A DNA stretch of 64,000 bases. It comes from an uncultured Clostridia bacterium. GTDB lineage: Bacteria; Bacillota; Clostridia; TANB77; CAG-508. A model generated the notes under the pieces. That model had not been told where the DNA came from. It saw only the letters and a list, made by a program, of their open reading frames with translations, and did no database searches. The stretch is from assembly GCA_934154805.1 (NCBI GenBank), contig CAKPGM010000001.1, positions 121,019 through 185,018 on the forward strand. Direction: 5' to 3'. The translations under genes were made by a program, and so were the position numbers. Below, piece by piece: positions 45,149 to 54,370 of this stretch. How positions within the stretch are numbered: the first letter of the stretch is position 1; each line of letters opens with the position of its first letter.

Positions 45149-45862
45149 ATGAAAAAAGTAGTAATTGTTACAGGAGCATCAAGAGGAATTGGAAATAGTA
45201 TAGCAAAGCTTTTATCGAAAGAGGATTATCAAGTAATTGCTAATTACAATAAATCTGAAATAGAAGCAAAAAAACTAAAAGAAGAATTTGGTGTTGATAT
45301 ATTTCAAGCAGACGTATCAAAAAGAGAAGAAGTAAAAGCCTTAATAAATTATACAATAAATAAATATAAGAAAATCGACTGTATAATAAACAATGCAGGA
45401 ATAGATCAAGTAAAAATGTTTGTTGATATTACAGACCAAGACTGGGAATATATGATACAAAATAATCTAAACTCAGTATTTTATATGTGCCAAGAAACAA
45501 TACCATATATGGTAAATAGAAAAGAAGGAAGTATAATAAATATATCATCAATCTGGGGGCAAATAGGGGCTTCTTGCGAAAGCCATTATGCAGCTACTAA
45601 AGCAGCGATAGATGCAATAACAAAGTCATTGGCTAAAGAACTAGGAGATTCAAATATAAGAGTAAATAGTATAGCACCAGGCATAATAGACACAGAAATG
45701 AATAATAATTTATCAGAAGAAGAAAAAGAAGATATAATAAAAGAAATACCTTTGAAGAAAATAGGAAAAAAAGAAGATATTGCTAAATGTGTTAAGTGGC
45801 TATTAGAAGATGAATATGTGACAGGACAAGTAATTAATATTAATGGCGGATGGCTAATATAA
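45149..45862 (+). CDS. Short-chain dehydrogenase/reductase (FabG-like)
   Basis: 237 residues. Cofactor motif VTGASRGIGNSIAKLL (about residues 6-21), NNAG at about 80, catalytic serine in IINISSIWGQIG, the YAATK tyrosine-lysine pair (about 150-154) and RVNSIAPGIIDTEM. The length and motif spacing fit 3-oxoacyl-ACP reductase FabG, but no fatty-acid genes are adjacent, so the substrate is open. GAGGAG precedes ATG 45149. Confidence 0.9.
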   Translation: MKKVVIVTGASRGIGNSIAKLLSKEDYQVIANYNKSEIEAKKLKEEFGVDIFQADVSKREEVKALINYTINKYKKIDCIINNAGIDQVKMFVDITDQDWEYMIQNNLNSVFYMCQETIPYMVNRKEGSIINISSIWGQIGASCESHYAATKAAIDAITKSLAKELGDSNIRVNSIAPGIIDTEMNNNLSEEEKEDIIKEIPLKKIGKKEDIAKCVKWLLEDEYVTGQVININGGWLI

Positions 45863-45867
45863 AAATA

Positions 45868-45900
45868 ACCTAGAATACTTGATATTCTAGGTTTAATTTT
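45868..45900. terminator. Bidirectional terminator between SDR and CBM25-like gene
   Basis: ACCTAGAATA-CTTGA-TATTCTAGGT, T-rich on the plus side and A-rich on the other. Confidence 0.85.
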
Positions 45901-46372
45901 ATAAATTATCGTTATTGTTTACTTTTCTTTTATAATTTCCAGATATGATTTTTGGAAAATATTTAATAATTTTATATATTGCTAATCTAATTTTTTTACT
46001 CCAAATATATGATTTTCTTAATTTTCTAGGAGCATCCATATGAAACTCATTATCTTGTGGAACTAAAGCAACTTCTATTTTTTCTATAGGGAATATATAA
46101 TTTTGATTATCATTGTTATCCCATTCATTATTTGAGTTTCTAAAGCACAAGTTTAAAGAATCAGCAGAAAGCAATTCTATTTCTGCTTGGAAACCTAATT
46201 CTGTTTTTACCATTTCTATTTCAGACACATTATCCCATTGAGAATTATACCCATAGTGAAGAAAAACCTCTTCGGAATTATTTTCGAAAAGTTTACCTGT
46301 GTAAGAAATTTTAATCTTAGTGTTTTCTACTAGTTTATCTGTATTAAAGAATATATTTTTTACTAATTCCAT
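45899..46372 (-). CDS. CBM25/26-like starch-binding-domain protein
   Basis: 157 residues without signal peptide. The first 100 residues look like a carbohydrate-binding module of family 25: KIKISYTGKLFENNSEEVFL, HYGYNSQWDNV and CFRNSNNEWDNNDNQNYIF, with the aromatic and WDNN positions typical of starch-binding folds. A basic tail follows. GGAG precedes ATG 46372. A cytosolic CBM would suggest binding to stored glycogen, but that is inference. Confidence 0.75.
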   Translation of the reverse strand: MELVKNIFFNTDKLVENTKIKISYTGKLFENNSEEVFLHYGYNSQWDNVSEIEMVKTELGFQAEIELLSADSLNLCFRNSNNEWDNNDNQNYIFPIEKIEVALVPQDNEFHMDAPRKLRKSYIWSKKIRLAIYKIIKYFPKIISGNYKRKVNNNDNL

Positions 46373-46474
46373 TTTATTATCTCCTATTTATCTTTTGTCG
46401 ATTATATTATAATATTAAAAAAATATATAATCAAGTACTTTATTAAAAAAAATGTAAAAAAATGAAAAATTTTT

Positions 46475-47053
46475 TTACATTTTATCATTTATTAGAACCT
46501 TACCTAGAATATAAAAAGAATCTAAAGCAGAAACTTTTATATCAGCAACATCTTTTTTTAAAGCTCTAAGGATAATTCCATCTTGTCTTATTATTAATTT
46601 TCTAAATAAACATTTATTATTGTAGAAAAACAAACCTATTTCTTTGTTGTTTAACGGAGAATTTAACTCCACGAAAGCGTAAGAATTAGAGGATAAAATA
46701 GGCTCCATTAAATCGTCATTTACCTTTATAGCTAAAGAAGCGGTTTCCTTACCTTCTGGACAAAATATAAGAGAATCAATATCAGAGACTGCAATTATTC
46801 TGTCATAACAAACATGATTAAGGATTTCTGAGTCGAGTTGCTCTTTAGAAAGACTCTTATCATAAGCATACATAAGAGGCTGATAAGGAAGATCTAAACA
46901 ATCACATATTTTTCGCAAAGAGTTGTGACTAGGGGTTCTTTCGCTTTTTTCTATATGAGCAAGAAACCCAACATCTATACCAGAGTCTCTAGCAAGACTT
47001 GCTTTAGATATTCTTTGTTTTTTTCTAATTAAGGCAATTAAATGACCAAGCAT
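46475..47053 (-). CDS. XRE-family regulator with degenerate S24-like domain
   Basis: 192 residues from ATG 47053, chosen because GGAGG lies 8 bases upstream. The longer ATG at 47068 puts that site inside the gene. N-terminal helix-turn-helix with ISKASLARDSGIDVGFLAHI. The C-terminal half resembles the S24/LexA-CI fold, but the expected D-S-M-E-P active-site serine is leucine (DDLMEP, about residues 113-118), so self-cleavage is unlikely. Divergent from the VanW gene with a shared control region of about 130 bp. Confidence 0.82.
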   Translation of the reverse strand: MLGHLIALIRKKQRISKASLARDSGIDVGFLAHIEKSERTPSHNSLRKICDCLDLPYQPLMYAYDKSLSKEQLDSEILNHVCYDRIIAVSDIDSLIFCPEGKETASLAIKVNDDLMEPILSSNSYAFVELNSPLNNKEIGLFFYNNKCLFRKLIIRQDGIILRALKKDVADIKVSALDSFYILGKVLINDKM

Positions 47054-47181
47054 AGCACTTTCCTCCATAAAATTAATCTAATCAAATTATATAGAAATTT
47101 ATGCTAAAAGTCTATAATATATTGTAAAAAAAACTCGAATATGGTAATATAAAAAAAATAACATTTATAGAAGGGGAGAGT

Positions 47182-48891
47182 ATGGAAGAAGAAAAAACAA
47201 TAGAAGAAAAAGAAAAACAAGAACCAAAGAAAGAAAATAAACCTAAAAGAAAAAAAGGAATAAAAGCCTTAATAATTATTGGATGCATTGTTATACTGTT
47301 ACTATGTTTATCAACAATATTTGCAGTATTAAATATGACAAGCGAAAAAGTAATCAAGGGCGTATATATTAGTAACATTGATGTTTCTAAATTGACAAAA
47401 AATGAATTAGATCAAAAGATGAAAGAAATTACAACAGAAATGTCAGCAAGAAAAATTGTATTAAAATATAATGACCTAGAAACAGCAATCAATTTAGAAG
47501 ATATAAATTTAGAATATAATATAGACGATGTTACTAACCAAGCTTACAACATAGGGCGTGACAGCAATATATTTATCAACAATTTTGCTATTATAAAATC
47601 CGCAATTTTAAAAACAGAGTTACAAATGAATATCAGCTATAATGAAGAATTAATAGATAAAAAGATTGAGGAAATGAGTGCTAGTTTACCAGGAGCCGTT
47701 GAAGAATATGCATATTATATTGAAGGTGAAGAACTAATTATCACAAAAGGAAAACCAGGACTTTCAATAGAAAAGGAAAAACTAAAACAACAAATAAAAG
47801 AAGCAATATATAAAATAGATAAAAATACAGAGATAATAAATGTACCAGTAAAAAATAAAGAACCTGATGCAATCGATATGGGAAAAATCCATGAAGAAAT
47901 ATATAAAGAACCAGTTGATGCATATATAACACAAAATCCTACAACAGTACATCCGAACGTAAACGGAGTAAACTTTGCGATATCTGTAGAAGAAGCTACT
48001 AAATTATTAGAGGAAGATAAAGAAGAGTATAGAATACCATTAAAAATAACTGTAGCAAATAAGACAATAAGTGACTTAGGAGAGGAAGCTTTTCCTGACG
48101 TATTAGGAACATTTACAACAAGATATGATGCAACAAATAAAAATAGAAGCAATAATATATCATTAGCGACACAGAAAATAAATGGTACAGTTATATTACC
48201 GGGAGAAACATTCTCATATAATAAAACAGTAGGAAGAAGAACTGCAGCAGCAGGATTTAAGGAAGCAGGTGCATATGCTGGAGGAAAAGTAATCCAAGAA
48301 GTAGGAGGAGGAATTTGCCAAGTATCTTCTACATTATATAATGCAGTAGTATATGCAAATTTAGAAATCACAGAGAGAAGTAATCATTGCTTCGAATCTT
48401 CTTATGTTGCAGCAGGTAGAGATGCAACAGTATCTTGGGGAACACTGGATTTTAAATTTAAAAACAATAGACAATATCCAGTAAAGATTGAAGCATCTGC
48501 AAATAGCGGAGTAAATAAAATAACAATAAAAGGAATAAAAGAAGAAAAAGAATACGAAGTAGTAATACAATCAAAAGTAACATCAGTAATACAAACACCT
48601 ATACAATATCAAGAAAGTTCAGACATGAATGAAGGAGAAGAAAAGATTATACAATATGGACATAATGGTTGTACAAGTGTTACATATAAAATATTGAAAT
48701 TAAATGGAGCAACAATTTCGACAGAACTAATGTCTACAGATTATTATAAACCACTAGAAAGAATTATTGTAAAAGGAACAAAAAAAGTTTCACAAGAGCA
48801 ACCTGTAGAGGAAAAACCTACTCAACCAGAGGAACCGTCGCCAAGTGAAAATACAGAAGAACCAACTTCTGGTGAAGAAGGAGGAGAATAA
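47182..48891 (+). CDS. VanW-family, putative peptidoglycan-binding membrane protein
   Basis: 569 residues: lysine-rich cytosolic head, one transmembrane helix (about 31-52, ALIIIGCIVILLLCLSTIFA), a PG-binding_4-like region (about 90-200), a second repeat, then VanW (about 310-450: PGETFSYNKTVGRRTAAAGF, GGGICQVSSTLYNA). A C-terminal G5-like part follows, then a proline/glutamate tail. An extracellular wall protein of unknown enzymatic role. Common in Clostridia; not a vancomycin-resistance marker by itself. Confidence 0.88.
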   Translation: MEEEKTIEEKEKQEPKKENKPKRKKGIKALIIIGCIVILLLCLSTIFAVLNMTSEKVIKGVYISNIDVSKLTKNELDQKMKEITTEMSARKIVLKYNDLETAINLEDINLEYNIDDVTNQAYNIGRDSNIFINNFAIIKSAILKTELQMNISYNEELIDKKIEEMSASLPGAVEEYAYYIEGEELIITKGKPGLSIEKEKLKQQIKEAIYKIDKNTEIINVPVKNKEPDAIDMGKIHEEIYKEPVDAYITQNPTTVHPNVNGVNFAISVEEATKLLEEDKEEYRIPLKITVANKTISDLGEEAFPDVLGTFTTRYDATNKNRSNNISLATQKINGTVILPGETFSYNKTVGRRTAAAGFKEAGAYAGGKVIQEVGGGICQVSSTLYNAVVYANLEITERSNHCFESSYVAAGRDATVSWGTLDFKFKNNRQYPVKIEASANSGVNKITIKGIKEEKEYEVVIQSKVTSVIQTPIQYQESSDMNEGEEKIIQYGHNGCTSVTYKILKLNGATISTELMSTDYYKPLERIIVKGTKKVSQEQPVEEKPTQPEEPSPSENTEEPTSGEEGGE

Positions 48892-48935
48892 AAATAAGTG
48901 TGTGTCAATACTTTAGCAAAATAGTAGCTAAAGTA

Positions 48936-48964
48936 TTGACAACACAATAAAAAAAGAATATAAT
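48936..48964 (+). promoter_or_regulatory. tRNA-Lys promoter overlapping a hairpin
   Basis: TTGACA 48936-48941, 17 bases, TATAAT 48959-48964. The -35 lies in the descending arm of a 14-bp stem (GTCAATACTTTAGC/GCTAAAGTATTGAC, 48904-48940). Confidence 0.88.
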
Positions 48965-48986
48965 AAATAAGTAATTTAATGGAAAT

Positions 48987-49062
48987 GCACCACTAGCTCA
49001 GTTGGTAGAGCAGCTGACTCTTAATCAGAAGGTCCGGGGTTCGACTCCCCGGTGGTGCACCA
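48987..49062 (+). tRNA. tRNA-Lys(CUU)
   Basis: 76 nt with acceptor GCACCAC/GTGGTGC, anticodon loop CTCTTAA (anticodon CTT), T-loop GGTTCGACTCC and encoded ACCA. Confidence 0.96.
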
Positions 49063-49111
49063 GAGTAAAAAGAAAATATAGAAATATAGTTTTCTTTTTT
49101 TTTATACAAAA

Positions 49112-49145
49112 AATTTCCCTATCATCTTCAGATGATAGGGAGTTT
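49112..49145. terminator. Terminator between tRNA-Lys and the downstream minus gene
   Basis: CCCTATCATC-TTCA-GATGATAGGG. T6 follows on the minus strand (for the 49148 gene); a short T run follows on the plus strand. Confidence 0.85.
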
Positions 49146-49147
49146 TA

Positions 49148-49399
49148 TTACCAAAAGGTCTTATCGACCCATTTGATAATGCAGTAGCTTGCAAAACCCA
49201 TCGCACCGCTGATTACAGTTTTCAGCAACATAAAGAGAAGAAACTTCGTTGTATCGTCAATGACGACTTCGCTGAAAAAGAGAATACAAGCAATGGCCAT
49301 AAGCATTATTGCAATTACTACCAAGAAGTTGATGACGCTTGTGCGGAAATACCGCCCATCTTTAGCACGATAGCATTTGATATTCGTAGCTTGTTTCAT
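49148..49399 (-). CDS. Small two-helix membrane protein of foreign composition
   Basis: 83 residues: MKQATNIKCYRAKDGRYFRT, then two membrane helices (about 24-44 and 52-74). GGAGG and a TATAAT -10 lie upstream. Base composition is near 40% GC, far above neighbours, and codons such as GGG, CGG (R16), GCC and GTC appear that native genes avoid. It abuts the 3' side of tRNA-Lys, a common integration site. Function unknown; probably a recent transfer or cargo remnant. Confidence 0.75.
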   Translation of the reverse strand: MKQATNIKCYRAKDGRYFRTSVINFLVVIAIMLMAIACILFFSEVVIDDTTKFLLFMLLKTVISGAMGFASYCIIKWVDKTFW

Positions 49400-49859
49400 T
49401 TGAGAAACCTCCTAATTAATAGTAATTATATTATACCATTTTTTTAATGATAAATCAAATTTTACTAATACAAAAAAATTACATAAAAATAATTAATAAT
49501 AAAATTAATTATAAAAGATTAATATTAAATATATATTAATTAATTTTAATTAAAAATAAAAATTAATTAATGTTTGGATTAATAAAAAAATAGAAAAAGT
49601 AAATATTAATAATTATTTAAAAAATGTATAAAAATATTTTTAATAAAAAATAAAATAATTTAATAAATATTAAAAATAAATAAAAAATTAATTAATATAT
49701 ATATTTAAAATATTAATTATAAAAATAATAAATAAAATTAATTGATATATTATTTAAATATTTTATTAAAAATAAACAATAAAATTATAAAAAATAATAC
49801 ATAAATAAACAAAGAAAATAATAAAAATTTAAATACAAAAAGAAACATAGACTCTAAAA

Positions 49860-49927
49860 CCATGGGAAATAAGCAAAACATAAAAATAAATAGATAAAAG
49901 AAAAAATACAAAATTGGTATACATAAA
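49860..49927 (-). repeat. Two-box element, copy R4
   Basis: CCATGGGAAATAAG at 49860-49873 and GGTATACATAA at 49917-49927, with conserved overall span. Confidence 0.6.
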
Positions 49928-50337
49928 GATAAAAACAAGGGACAGTAGTACAAACTTAATTAATTCCATAAAATTAGAAAATAAAATAAAAAATAGAAGT
50001 ATTTAATGAATTAATAATAATTTTTTATTTTTATAAAAAGTTAATTATAAAAAAACAAATAATAAATAATAAAAATTAAAAATAAAATAATTATAAAAAA
50101 CAAATATTAAATAATTATTATTAAAAAATAATATAAAAATAATTTAAAAAAATTAAATAATAGAAATATTTTATTTATATTTATTTAATTTAAATAAATA
50201 AAATAATAATTAGAAAATAATTTTAAAAATAAAAAATAATTATATAAAAATAAAACTAATGAGAATAAAAAAATAACAAAAATAAATTAAAAATCATGGA
50301 CAAGTATTTAATGTAAAATAAATTCCGCATCTGAAAA

Positions 50338-50405
50338 GCCTTGGGAAATAAGCAAATGGAGAAATATAATAAATAAATATAGTAATAAAAAACAAGTAGA
50401 CATAA
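50338..50405 (-). repeat. Two-box element, copy R5
   Basis: CCTTGGGAAATAAG at 50339-50352 and GTAGACATAA at 50396-50405, conserved span. Box A is diverged. Confidence 0.5.
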
Positions 50406-50500
50406 TCTTGAAATAATTAAATAAAAAACATATAAACCATTGAAAAAACTAGAAATATACGATATAATAATGCTGTTAAAATAAAAATTAGGAGGAAAAA

Positions 50501-52081
50501 ATGTTAATAGCTAGTGGAGTAACAATTAGATTTGGAAAAAGAACATTGTTTGAAGATGTTAATATAAAATTTAACAAAGGTTGTTGCTATGGAATAATTG
50601 GAGCTAACGGTGCAGGTAAATCTACTTTTCTAAAAGTATTATCTGGAGAATTAGAACCAAGCAAGGGAGAAGTTACTAAAGAAAAAACAGAGAGATTATC
50701 AGTGTTAAAACAAGATCACTTTGCTTACGAAGAGAATACTGTAATGGAAACAGTAATAATGGGAAATCAAGAATTATATAAAATAATGAAAGAAAAAGAT
50801 GCAATATATTCTAAACCAGACTTTTCAGAAGAAGATGGAATGAAAGCAGCAAAACTTGAGGAAAGATTTGCAGAATTAGACGGCTGGAATGCAGACTCTG
50901 ATGCAGCTATGTTATTAAATGATGTAGGAATTGCACCAGATAAACATTATAAATATATGAAAGAATTAGAAGATAAAGAGAAAGTTAAAGTACTTTTAGC
51001 ACAAGCTTTATTTGGAAATCCAGATATATTATTACTTGATGAGCCTACAAACGACTTGGATTTAAAAACAATTAATTGGCTAGAGGAATTTTTAATTAAT
51101 TTCGAAAATACAGTTATAGTAGTATCACACGATAGATATTTCTTAAATAAAGTTTGCACAAATATTGCTGATGTAGACTACGGAAAAATCAAAGTATATC
51201 CAGGAAATTATGATTTCTGGTATGAATCAAGTCAATTATTATTAAAACAAATGAGAGAACAAAATAAAAAGAAGGAAGAAAAAATAAAAGAATTACAAGC
51301 GTTTATAGCAAGATTTAGTGCAAACGCATCAAAATCAAAACAAGCAACTTCAAGAAAGAAATCATTAGAGAAAATTCAATTAGACGAAATAACTCCTTCA
51401 AATAGAAAATATCCATATATAGATTTTAAACCAGATAGATTACCAGGTAATGAAATTTTGCAAGTAAAGAATATTTCTAAAACTATAAATGGAGAAAAGA
51501 TCCTAGACAAAGTATCATTTACTGTAAAGCCAAATGATAAAATTGCATTGTTAGCAGATAATGAAAATGCTAAAACAGTGCTATTCCAAATAATTGCAGG
51601 AGAACTTGAACCAGATGAAGGAAAAATAATTTGGGGAACAACAATTACTAATAATTATTTCCCAAAAGATAATAATTACTTATTTAATAGTGATTTATCA
51701 ATAACAGACTGGTTAAGACAATATTCAAAAGATCCAGATGAAACATATGTAAGAAGTTTCTTAGGAAGAATGTTATTTTCAGGAGAAGAAGCTCTAAAAT
51801 CAGTAAAAGTGTTATCTGGAGGAGAAAAAGTTAGATGTGTTCTTTCTAAGATGATGCTTTCAGGAGCAAATTTCTTAATATTTGATGAACCAACTAACCA
51901 TTTAGATATGGAAAGTATAACAGCGCTAAATGAGGGAATGTCAAAATTCCCAGGAAATTTAATCTTTACTTCACATGACCATCAATTAACACAAACCGTT
52001 GCAAACAGAATAATTGATATAAAACAAGATGGAATTGTAGACAGAGAATGTACTTATAACGAATATTTAGGAATAGAATAA
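50501..52081 (+). CDS. ABC-F ATPase (YkpA/YbiT type) with one degenerate site
   Basis: 526 residues, two ABC domains and a linker (about 245-290). NBD1: Walker A GANGAGKSTFLK, Walker B LLLDEPTNDLD, but its signature is ELEDKEKVKV instead of LSGGQ. NBD2: signature LSGGEKVRC and Walker B FLIFDEPTNHLD are good, but its Walker A is ADNENAKTVL, missing the glycines. So one composite ATP site is intact and the other degenerate. ABC-F proteins act on ribosomes; no resistance role is implied. GGAGG precedes ATG 50501. Confidence 0.93.
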   Translation: MLIASGVTIRFGKRTLFEDVNIKFNKGCCYGIIGANGAGKSTFLKVLSGELEPSKGEVTKEKTERLSVLKQDHFAYEENTVMETVIMGNQELYKIMKEKDAIYSKPDFSEEDGMKAAKLEERFAELDGWNADSDAAMLLNDVGIAPDKHYKYMKELEDKEKVKVLLAQALFGNPDILLLDEPTNDLDLKTINWLEEFLINFENTVIVVSHDRYFLNKVCTNIADVDYGKIKVYPGNYDFWYESSQLLLKQMREQNKKKEEKIKELQAFIARFSANASKSKQATSRKKSLEKIQLDEITPSNRKYPYIDFKPDRLPGNEILQVKNISKTINGEKILDKVSFTVKPNDKIALLADNENAKTVLFQIIAGELEPDEGKIIWGTTITNNYFPKDNNYLFNSDLSITDWLRQYSKDPDETYVRSFLGRMLFSGEEALKSVKVLSGGEKVRCVLSKMMLSGANFLIFDEPTNHLDMESITALNEGMSKFPGNLIFTSHDHQLTQTVANRIIDIKQDGIVDRECTYNEYLGIE

Positions 52082-52157
52082 TTTACAATGCATACACGGT
52101 AGAGATAAATAATCTGTGTATGCTTTGTTGTTTGATTCAAGAAAGGAATTTATTAAT

Positions 52158-54332
52158 ATGAATAAAATTGTAGAAATAATTGCACAAGAGTTGCAAATTA
52201 AGCAGTCACAAGTAGAAAGCACAATAAAGCTAATAGACGAGGGAAATACAATACCGTTTATTGCACGTTATAGAAAAGAGGCAACAGGAGGATTGTCAGA
52301 TGAAATATTAAGAAATTTAGGAGAGAGGCTAACATATCTTAGAAATCTTGAAAGTAGAAAAGAAGAAGTTATAAAATCAATCGATTCACAAGGTAAATTA
52401 ACACAAGAAATTATAAAAGATTTGGAAAATTGTATTACTTTGGCAGAGGTTGAAGATATATATAGACCATATAAACAAAAAAAGAGAACAAGAGCGACTA
52501 TTGCAAAGGAAAAAGGACTTGAAAGCCTTGCGGATGCTATAATTAAGCAAGATGAAAGTATAGACATAAATAAATACGCTGAAGGTTACATAAATAAAGA
52601 AAAAGAGGTAAATTCAGTAGAAGATGCTATTAATGGAGCATTAGATATAATTGCAGAAAATATTTCAGACAACCCAGAGTACAGAAAAAAGATAAAGAAG
52701 ATTTGTTATAGAGAAGGTATAATAAATACTAAATCAGCAAAGGACGAAAAATCGAACTACGAAATGTACTATGATTTCCAAGAAAAAGTAAATAGAATTC
52801 CAAGCCATAGAATACTAGCAATAAATAGGGGAGAGAAGGAAGAATTTCTAAAAGTAAAAATAGATAAACCAGAGGAAAAAATATTAGAATTAATACAAAA
52901 TGATATTATAAAAAATAATAAAAGCCAGTATGCGGAATTATTAAATAATTGTATTCAAGATAGCTTTACAAGACTAATTGAACCTTCAATTGATAGAGAA
53001 ATAAGAGCAGACTTGACCGAAAAAGCAGAGGAACAAGCAATTTCTGTGTTTGGAAAAAATGCAAAACAATTATTGTTAATAAGTCCAATAAAAGGAAAAA
53101 CAGTAATTGGATTTGATCCAGCTTATAGAACTGGATGTAAGATAGCAGTAATTGACGAAATAGGCAAAGTATTAGATTATACAACAATATATCCAACAGA
53201 ACCACAAAACGATATTATGGGAGCAAAAAAAGAATTAATTAGATTAATTTTAAAAGATAATGTTGATATGTTTGCAATAGGAAATGGAACAGCATCTAGA
53301 GAGTCGGAGCAATTTGTTGCCGAATTGATACAAGAAATAAAAGAAAAGTATAATAAAGAATTAGTATATGTTATAGTTTCAGAGGCAGGAGCATCAGTTT
53401 ATTCAGCGTCAAAACTTGCAACAGAAGAATATCCAGATATAAATGTTTCGATAAGAGGTGCAATATCTATAGCAAGAAGATTGCAAGACCCATTAGCAGA
53501 ACTTGTAAAAATAGATCCAAAGGCAATAGGAGTAGGACAATATCAACACGATGTAAATCAAAAGAAACTAGGAGAGAGTTTAACCGGAGTTGTAGAAGAC
53601 GCTGTAAATTCAGTTGGAGTAGATGTAAATACAGCAACACCTTCGCTTTTGTCATACGTAGCAGGAGTTAGCCAAACCGTTGCAAAAAATATAGTTAAAT
53701 ATAGAGAAGAAAATGGAAAGTTTAAAGAAAGAAAAGAACTTTTAAAAGTTCCTAAAATAGGCAAGGCTTCATATGAACAATGTGCAGGATTTATAAGAAT
53801 ACCAGATGGAAAAAATCCATTAGAGATTACAGGAGTTCATCCAGAAAGCTATAAAATTGCAGAAAATATGCTTGATAAACTGGGATTCAAAGTTAAAGAC
53901 TTAGCTGATAAAGACAAATTTAAGCAAATTAAAGAGAAATTATCAACTATAAATAATGATAAAGAAATAAAAAATATGGCTAAAGAATTAGAGGTGGGAG
54001 AGCCTACCTTAAAAGATATTATAATTGAATTAATGAAGCCGGGAAGAGATCCAAGAGAAGAAATGCCAAAGCCTATATTAAGATCAGACGTATTGAAATT
54101 TGAGGACTTAAGCATTGGAATGATATTAACAGGTACAATTAGAAATGTAACAGATTTTGGTGCTTTTGTTGATATAGGTGTAAAACACGATGGACTTGTT
54201 CATATATCAGAAATGAGTGATAAATTCGTAAAAAACCCATCAGAAATAGTTTCTGTTGGAGATGTTGTAAAAGTCAAAGTAATAGACATAGATAAAGAAA
54301 GGCAAAAAGTGAAATTATCAATGAAAGTATAA
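52158..54332 (+). CDS. tex: Tex-like RNA-binding transcription accessory protein
   Basis: 724 residues from ATG 52158 (MNKIVEIIAQELQIKQSQVE), chosen over an upstream frame start at 52116 because AAAGGA lies 11 bases before. N-terminal helical domain with PFIARYRKEATGGLSD, a YqgF-like core with GFDPAYRTGCKIAVID, helix-hairpin-helix with VNTATPSLLSYVAGVSQTVA, and a C-terminal S1 domain (about 645-715: GTIRNVTDFGAFVDIG). It is 77 bp after the ABC-F gene. Confidence 0.95.
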   Translation: MNKIVEIIAQELQIKQSQVESTIKLIDEGNTIPFIARYRKEATGGLSDEILRNLGERLTYLRNLESRKEEVIKSIDSQGKLTQEIIKDLENCITLAEVEDIYRPYKQKKRTRATIAKEKGLESLADAIIKQDESIDINKYAEGYINKEKEVNSVEDAINGALDIIAENISDNPEYRKKIKKICYREGIINTKSAKDEKSNYEMYYDFQEKVNRIPSHRILAINRGEKEEFLKVKIDKPEEKILELIQNDIIKNNKSQYAELLNNCIQDSFTRLIEPSIDREIRADLTEKAEEQAISVFGKNAKQLLLISPIKGKTVIGFDPAYRTGCKIAVIDEIGKVLDYTTIYPTEPQNDIMGAKKELIRLILKDNVDMFAIGNGTASRESEQFVAELIQEIKEKYNKELVYVIVSEAGASVYSASKLATEEYPDINVSIRGAISIARRLQDPLAELVKIDPKAIGVGQYQHDVNQKKLGESLTGVVEDAVNSVGVDVNTATPSLLSYVAGVSQTVAKNIVKYREENGKFKERKELLKVPKIGKASYEQCAGFIRIPDGKNPLEITGVHPESYKIAENMLDKLGFKVKDLADKDKFKQIKEKLSTINNDKEIKNMAKELEVGEPTLKDIIIELMKPGRDPREEMPKPILRSDVLKFEDLSIGMILTGTIRNVTDFGAFVDIGVKHDGLVHISEMSDKFVKNPSEIVSVGDVVKVKVIDIDKERQKVKLSMKV

Positions 54333-54334
54333 AA

Positions 54335-54370
54335 AATAACAACCTTGTTTAATTACAAGGTTGTTATTAA
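54335..54370. terminator. Bidirectional terminator between tex and the HD-GYP gene
   Basis: AATAACAACCTTGT pairs with ACAAGGTTGTTATT across a 6-base loop. The two genes converge here. Confidence 0.85.

Larger units (their letters stand above)
49440..50430. repeat. Third AT-rich gene-free region
   Basis: About 1 kb, A-rich on the plus strand, with no reading frame of quality. Holds two divergent copies of the two-box element in right-arm orientation. It lies between divergent genes, so it must also hold promoters that cannot be resolved. Confidence 0.75.

Noticed and set aside
47182..48891. Vancomycin resistance gene
   Set aside because: VanW-domain proteins of this kind are common in Clostridia and are not part of a vanA/vanB cassette here.
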